Shown: positions 6,051 to 9,689 of the stretch, one piece after another
Layout: every line of letters starts with the position of its first letter
How positions within the stretch are numbered: position 1 is the first letter of the stretch
Position numbers and translations under genes: made by a program
NCBI GenBank assembly: GCA_040002845.1
Contig: JBDUDR010000116.1
Coordinates: 1-9,689 of the forward strand
Direction of reading: 5' to 3'
From: JBDUDR01 sp040002845
GTDB lineage: Bacteria > Actinomycetota > Actinomycetes > Propionibacteriales > Nocardioidaceae
Length of the DNA stretch: 9,689 nucleotides
Notes under the pieces: generated by a model
What the model was told of the DNA's origin: nothing
What the model saw: only the letters and a program-made list of their open reading frames with translations
Databases searched by the model: none

Positions 6051-6056
6051 CGTGGT

Positions 6057-6515
6057 ATGCGGGAGTTCCTCAGCGACAACCAGTGGGTCTTGTGGCTCGC
6101 CCTATCGGTAGGGCTGGCAGCCGCGGAGCTGCTGTCGCTCGACTTGATCCTGCTCATGCTGGCCGTCGGAGCGCTCGGCGGCGCGGTCGTCGCAGCTGTT
6201 CAAGGACCGGTGATCCTGCAGGTGCTGGTGGCACTCGCGATCTCGCTCGGCATGCTCACCTTCGTGCGACCAAACGTCGTACGCCGGTTGCATCGTGGTC
6301 CGCAGCTGACCACTGGTCATGCGGCTCTCGTCGGCAAGCAGGCGATCGTGTTGGAAACCGTCGATGCCCGAACGGGCCGGATCAAGCTTCGCGGGCAGAT
6401 CTGGTCGGCTCGGTCCGTCGACGAGTCAGTGATAGCACCGGGCGCGACTGTCGACGTCTACGAGATCGACGGAGCTACCGCCGTGGTCTACAGGGTGAGC
6501 GAGCAGGGGTTGTGA
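6057..6515 (+). CDS. NfeD-like membrane protein
   Basis: A short (152 residues) NfeD-family protein. Hydrophobic helices fill about 9-48 and 52-70, and a soluble OB-fold domain follows at about 88-150. The domain shows the family pattern: LVGKQAIVLE (91-100), GRIKLRGQIWSARS (107-120), a Gly before the TVDVYEIDG strand (131-139) and a last strand TAVVYRV. NfeD proteins pair with SPFH/stomatin proteins and are thought to help form their membrane complexes; the longer type carries a protease domain that is absent here. The SPFH gene follows after 87 bases. ATG at 6057 is preferred because of the -10 box 6 bases upstream and because hydrophobic sequence begins soon after it; no Shine-Dalgarno is present. 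Confidence 0.88.
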   Translation: MREFLSDNQWVLWLALSVGLAAAELLSLDLILLMLAVGALGGAVVAAVQGPVILQVLVALAISLGMLTFVRPNVVRRLHRGPQLTTGHAALVGKQAIVLETVDARTGRIKLRGQIWSARSVDESVIAPGATVDVYEIDGATAVVYRVSEQGL

Positions 6516-6553
6516 TCAAGGCGATCCACGGGGAAGGTCCGCCGTGAACGGTG

Positions 6554-6581
6554 TTGAATGTGATCCACAGATTTCTACTCC
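6554..6581 (+). promoter_or_regulatory. Weak promoter-like sequence before the SPFH gene
   Basis: TTGAAT (6554-6559), a 16-base spacer and TACTCC (6576-6581) resemble a sigma-A promoter, although the last -10 base is C rather than T. It lies in the 87-base NfeD-SPFH gap, which holds nothing else I can recognise apart from the ribosome binding site. Confidence 0.25.
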
Positions 6582-6593
6582 CGCGTCAGGTAT

Positions 6594-6598
6594 GGAGG
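6594..6598 (+). promoter_or_regulatory. Ribosome binding site of the SPFH gene
   Basis: GGAGG, four bases before the ATG at 6603. It fixes that start. It is one of only three clear Shine-Dalgarno sequences in this window. Confidence 0.8.
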
Positions 6599-6602
6599 CG
6601 TC

Positions 6603-7808
6603 ATGAATAGCAGCGGCGCGATCGCGCTACTGATCTTCTTCGGCCTGTTAGCCGCTTTGGTCATCTTGGTGCTCGCCAAGACGGTCCGGATAGTGCCGCA
6701 GGCCCGGGCCGGGATCGTCGAACGGTTCGGAAAGTACAAGGCGACCCTGCCGGCCGGGCTGAACATCGTCACCCCGTTCGTCGACCGGGTGCGCTACATG
6801 ATCGACCTGCGTGAGCAGGTTGTCTCCTTCCCGCCGCAGCCGGTCATCACCGAGGACAACCTGGTGGTGTCGATCGACACCGTCATCTACTTCCAGGTGA
6901 CCAACCCGGTGGCCGCAACGTACGAGATCGCCAACTACATCCAGGCGATCGAGCAGCTGACCATGACGACCCTGCGAAACATCATCGGTGGCATGGACCT
7001 GGAGGAGGCGCTCACCAGCCGCGACTCGATCAACCAGGCGCTGCGCGGCGTGCTCGACGAGGCGACCGGTCCCTGGGGCATCCGGGTCAACCGGGTCGAG
7101 CTGAAGGGCATCGATCCTCCGCCCTCGATCAAGGACTCGATGGAGAAGGCGATGCGAGCCGACCGGGACAAGCGGGCCGCCATCTTGACTGCCGAGGGCA
7201 TGCGGCAGTCGGCGATCCTGACCGCCGAAGGTGAGAAGCAGTCGGCGATCCTCACCGCGGAAGGCGACCGGGAAGCGCTGATCCTGCGCGCGCAGGCCGA
7301 CCGGGAGTCGCGGATCTTGCGATCACAAGGTGAAGGTCAGGCCATCCAGACCGTGTTCCAGGCGATCCATGAAGGTGAGCCGGATCAGTCGCTGCTGGCC
7401 TACCAGTACCTCCAGATGCTGCCCAAGATCGCTGAGGGTGACGCGAACAAGGTCTGGATCGTGCCGAGCGAGATCGGCCGTGCCCTAGAAGGTCTGGGAT
7501 CGACCCTCGGTTCGATCCAGGGCATCCCCAAGACTCCCGACGGGACCGGTGGCCCGAAGTCGTCCGGCCCCCTCGCCTCGCTCGGAGCGTCATCGGCGAG
7601 CACCGAATCGGCCGAGAAGTCAGCAGATGAGGCCCTGTCGGCTGCCCATGCCGAGGTTGCTGCCGCGATCGCTTCCGCCGAGGCAGCTTCGCTGGGGGTC
7701 CCCACCAGGGGCAACCAGCCCGACCGGTCGTCCGCCGGACCGTCCGAGACGCCCGCTCCACCCGACCCGTCGGCAGAACCTGACAGCGGGGAGACACCGC
7801 CGAGGTGA
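6603..7808 (+). CDS. SPFH/Band 7 (stomatin-like, QmcA type) protein
   Basis: A 401-residue membrane-anchored scaffold of functional microdomains. Residues about 6-26 form one N-terminal membrane helix, followed by the Band 7 domain at about 27-190: VPQARAGIVERFGKY (31-45), PAGLNIVTPFVDRV (50-63), IDLREQVVSFPPQPVIT (67-83) and IGGMDLEEALTSRD (128-141). Next comes a coiled-coil stretch at about 185-250 with tandem 11-residue units AILTAEG+4, then LAYQYLQMLPKIAEGDANKVWIVPSE-type sequence (265-290), typical of this family. From about 305 to the end there is a Gly/Ser/Ala/Pro-rich tail of about 95 residues that is low-complexity and longer than in usual QmcA proteins. The partner NfeD gene is upstream, and the stop overlaps the start of a permease gene by 4 bases, suggesting coupled synthesis. 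A rare TTA codon encodes Leu16. Confidence 0.93.
   Translation: MNSSGAIALLIFFGLLAALVILVLAKTVRIVPQARAGIVERFGKYKATLPAGLNIVTPFVDRVRYMIDLREQVVSFPPQPVITEDNLVVSIDTVIYFQVTNPVAATYEIANYIQAIEQLTMTTLRNIIGGMDLEEALTSRDSINQALRGVLDEATGPWGIRVNRVELKGIDPPPSIKDSMEKAMRADRDKRAAILTAEGMRQSAILTAEGEKQSAILTAEGDREALILRAQADRESRILRSQGEGQAIQTVFQAIHEGEPDQSLLAYQYLQMLPKIAEGDANKVWIVPSEIGRALEGLGSTLGSIQGIPKTPDGTGGPKSSGPLASLGASSASTESAEKSADEALSAAHAEVAAAIASAEAASLGVPTRGNQPDRSSAGPSETPAPPDPSAEPDSGETPPR
7179..7277 (+). repeat. Three tandem 33-bp units encoding hendecad coiled-coil repeats
   Basis: Residues 193-203, 204-214 and 215-225 of the SPFH protein each begin with AILTAEG, encoded at 7179-7211, 7212-7244 and 7245-7277. Codons differ between units, so the repeat is kept at protein level rather than being a fresh DNA duplication. 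Eleven-residue units fit the helical stalk of SPFH oligomers. Confidence 0.8.
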
Positions 7809-8560
7809 GCCTGCTGGAGGCCGTCGCGGTATTCATCGCCGGGATGGCCGCAGGCACCATCAACACGATCGTCGGGGCGGGGACTCTGGTCACGTTCCCG
7901 ACCCTGGTGGCGGTTGGGTACCCGCCGGTGCTGGCCAACGTCTCCAACACCGTCGGCCTGGTCCCGGGCTCGCTCTCAGGTGCCTTGGGCTATTTACCGG
8001 AGCTCGCCGGTCAGAGCCGGCGGCTGACCCGGTTGGGCATCGGCTCCGCAGCCGGCGCGCTCACCGGTGGGCTGCTGCTGCTGTGGCTTCCCGAGAGCGC
8101 ATTCTCCACTGTCGTGCCTGCCCTGATCGGCCTCGGGTGCGTGCTGGTGGTCGCTCAACCGTGGATCTCCAGTCGCGTGTCCCGCAGCCCGGTTGCGCCC
8201 GAGCACGGGTCGACCCTGGTCTGGGTGCTCGTCTTCGCAGCCGGCGTCTACGGTGGCTACTTCGGGGCCGCCCAGGGTGTGTTGCTGATCGCCATCTTGG
8301 GCCTCGGCCTGAATGAGACCATGCAGCGGGCGAACGCGGCGAAGAATGTGCTGGCCTTGGTTGTGAACGGAGTGGCCGCGGCACTGTTCATCGTGATCTC
8401 CGATGTCTCCTGGCGAGCGGCCGGGATCATCGCCCTCGGCTCGGTGCTCGGGGGCCAGCTCGGCGCGCGGGTCGGGCGCCGGCTGCCGGCCCCGGTCTTT
8501 CGAACCATGGTGGCCGTGATAGGAGCAGTCGCCATCGTAAAGCTCGTGTGGTTCGACTGA
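7805..8560 (+). CDS. TauE/SafE-family membrane permease
   Basis: A 251-residue integral membrane protein of the TauE/SafE (DUF81) family, which exports or imports small anions such as sulfite, sulfoacetate or other organic acids; the substrate cannot be read from the sequence. The two-fold repeat of the family is visible: GMAAGTINTIVGAGTLVTFP (13-32) followed by NVSNTVGLVPGSLSGALGY (45-63) in the first half, and GVYGGYFGAAQGVLLIAILG (147-166) followed by QRANAAKNVLALVVN (174-188) in the second. Around seven to eight hydrophobic helices are evident. The GTG start at 7805 overlaps the SPFH stop (GTGA, 7805-7808), pointing to translational coupling. A rare TTA codon encodes Leu64. The family is secure, the transported compound unknown. 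Confidence 0.9.
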   Translation: MSLLEAVAVFIAGMAAGTINTIVGAGTLVTFPTLVAVGYPPVLANVSNTVGLVPGSLSGALGYLPELAGQSRRLTRLGIGSAAGALTGGLLLLWLPESAFSTVVPALIGLGCVLVVAQPWISSRVSRSPVAPEHGSTLVWVLVFAAGVYGGYFGAAQGVLLIAILGLGLNETMQRANAAKNVLALVVNGVAAALFIVISDVSWRAAGIIALGSVLGGQLGARVGRRLPAPVFRTMVAVIGAVAIVKLVWFD

Positions 8561-8606
8561 TCGATCCGATGGCGCCAGGAAGCCCAGACCTGGGGTGCGC
8601 GCCGGA

Positions 8607-8612
8607 TAGGCT
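8607..8612 (+). promoter_or_regulatory. Candidate -10 box for the M48 peptidase gene
   Basis: TAGGCT, the same hexamer as the cphB -10, lies 57 bases before the ATG at 8670 in the 109-base gap after the permease gene. A transcript from it would have a leader of about 50 bases with a clear Shine-Dalgarno. The -35 is not convincing. Confidence 0.4.
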
Positions 8613-8657
8613 CGGTGACACCGCATCAGCCCGCCCGGACCGGTGGGGGTCATCAAC

Positions 8658-8664
8658 GGGGAGG
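8658..8664 (+). promoter_or_regulatory. Ribosome binding site of the M48 peptidase gene
   Basis: GGGGAGG with 5 bases before the ATG at 8670. It decides for this ATG over the in-frame GTG at 8643. Confidence 0.85.
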
Positions 8665-8669
8665 ACACC

Positions 8670-9686
8670 ATGACCGACAAGCCGGTGCGCACGCGGGTCA
8701 GGCTTCCGGAGATCTCATCGCGGGCCTGGGAACACCCCACCGACCGAGGAGCTCTCGTCGCGCTGCGGCGACTCAAGGGCTTCGACACGGTGCTGCGCAA
8801 GGTCTCCGGTCTGATGAGCGAACGATCCCTTCGGCTGGTGTTCCTGGGCAACGCCGTACGGGCGGACGAGAGGCAGTTCAGGCGAGTCCATCAGCTGCTT
8901 GCCGATGTGGCCGCCACGCTGGACATGAGCGAGGTTCCGGAGGTGTTCGTGGCTGCCGACCCTCGCGCGAACGCGATATGCATCGGGATGGACCAGCCCT
9001 TCCTCGTGGTGAACTCCGGCCTGCTCGACATGTGCGACGACGAGGAGCTGCGTTTTGTGCTCGGCCATGAGCTCGGCCACGCCCTGTCGGGTCATTCCGT
9101 CTACCGGACGCTGCTCTTGGTCCTCATCCGACTCACCCAGGGTTTGTCAGCGATCCCGCTGGCGGGGTTGCCGCTGCGCGCCATCGTCGCCGCCCTGACC
9201 GAATGGTCACGCAAGTCTGAGCTGTCCAGCGACCGCGCGGGGCTGTTAGCGGGCCAGGACCCGGCGGCAGCGCTCCGCGTGCACATGAAACTGGCCAGCG
9301 GCGGGCACCTCGAAGACGTGGACGCGTCCGCATTCTTGGACCAGGCCGCCGAGTACGAGGCAGTCAGCGGCAGCTTGCGCGACTCCTTCCTGAAGTTCCT
9401 GCTGCTGATGAACCGGGCACACCCATTCGCCGTGATGCGCGCGGGCGAGCTTCGACGTTGGGTCGACTCCGGGGCCTACGCCCGCGTGTTGGCCGGCGAC
9501 TACCCCCGCCGCAGTGAGGACGATGCCGCCTCAGTGAGCGAGGAGGCCAAGGCGGCTGCGCGGTCCTACCAGGACGCCTTCGAGACCTCGCAGGACCCGC
9601 TGACGAAACTGGTGGCAGATATCGGAGGGACGGTCGACTCGGTCCGCGATTGGGTCACCCGCAGAGCCGGTGGCACGAAGCGCTGA
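8670..9686 (+). CDS. M48-family zinc metallopeptidase
   Basis: A 338-residue member of the M48 (HtpX/Ste24-like) family of zinc endopeptidases. The zinc motif HELGH is at 133-137 in FVLGHELGHALSGH (129-142); the third ligand is probably Glu184 in SRKSELSSDRAG (180-191), the second family signature. PEVFVAADPRANAICIG (90-106) and the following VVNSGLL are also typical strands before the active site. Classical HtpX has N-terminal membrane helices, which are absent here; instead residues about 147-176 after the HELGH are strongly hydrophobic and may insert into or lie against the membrane. The C-terminal about 60 residues are charged. The start is set by the strong ribosome binding site. It follows the NfeD-SPFH-permease genes on the same strand with a likely own promoter. 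A rare TTA codon encodes Leu193. The substrate is unknown. Confidence 0.92.
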   Translation: MTDKPVRTRVRLPEISSRAWEHPTDRGALVALRRLKGFDTVLRKVSGLMSERSLRLVFLGNAVRADERQFRRVHQLLADVAATLDMSEVPEVFVAADPRANAICIGMDQPFLVVNSGLLDMCDDEELRFVLGHELGHALSGHSVYRTLLLVLIRLTQGLSAIPLAGLPLRAIVAALTEWSRKSELSSDRAGLLAGQDPAAALRVHMKLASGGHLEDVDASAFLDQAAEYEAVSGSLRDSFLKFLLLMNRAHPFAVMRAGELRRWVDSGAYARVLAGDYPRRSEDDAASVSEEAKAAARSYQDAFETSQDPLTKLVADIGGTVDSVRDWVTRRAGGTKR

Positions 9687-9689
9687 GCT

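Noticed and set aside
6559..6570. TGATCCACA resembling a DnaA box in the NfeD-SPFH gap
   Set aside because: It differs from the actinobacterial consensus TTGTCCACA at two positions, stands alone, and no origin genes are nearby.
8575..8593. CCAGG/CCTGG hairpin after the permease gene as a terminator
   Set aside because: The stem is only 5 bp with a 9-base loop and no T-run; too weak to call.

Overview
The window is dense, high-GC DNA with ten genes and almost no non-coding space. The codon use, GTG starts, -10 boxes placed directly in front of start codons and the gene set (SerB with an actinobacterial ACT region, NfeD/SPFH pair, an unnamed conserved actinobacterial protein) point to an actinobacterium. 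The overall feel is Propionibacteriales (Nocardioides/Microlunatus-like), but that order is an inference; no RNA gene is present to confirm it.

Left region (1-2450, minus strand): a cyanophycin operon. Cyanophycinase (cphB) is first and cyanophycin synthetase (cphA) second; cphA runs off the left edge after 488 residues. They are separated by one stop codon and two codons in the same frame, and the cphB stop lies inside the cphA ribosome binding site. cphB has a good leaderless-type promoter. A SixA-like phosphohistidine phosphatase starts divergently from cphB and ends back-to-back with serB.

Middle region (3028-5129, minus strand): phosphoserine phosphatase serB, preceded by a conserved actinobacterial protein of unknown function. 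The roughly 140-base gap between them holds the most unusual sequence in the window: three direct copies of a 16-bp AT-rich motif at an exact 21-bp period plus one inverted copy, which together form a perfect 17-bp inverted repeat. It could be an operator array, a small mobile repeat, or transposase-binding ends of a lost insertion element.

Right region (5244-9686, plus strand): a solitary ABC ATPase, an NfeD-like membrane protein, an SPFH/stomatin-like protein, a TauE/SafE-type permease overlapping the SPFH gene by 4 bases, and an M48 zinc metallopeptidase. NfeD-SPFH is a known membrane-microdomain pair; the overlap with a permease and the neighbouring M48 peptidase suggest a membrane-organisation or membrane-quality module.

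No tRNA, rRNA, CRISPR array, intact insertion sequence or phage gene was seen. Every gene-free stretch is shorter than 150 bases. The genes are mostly familiar families; the parts most worth testing are the repeat array, the cphB-cphA junction, the recurrent leaderless promoter geometry and the unnamed 249-residue protein.
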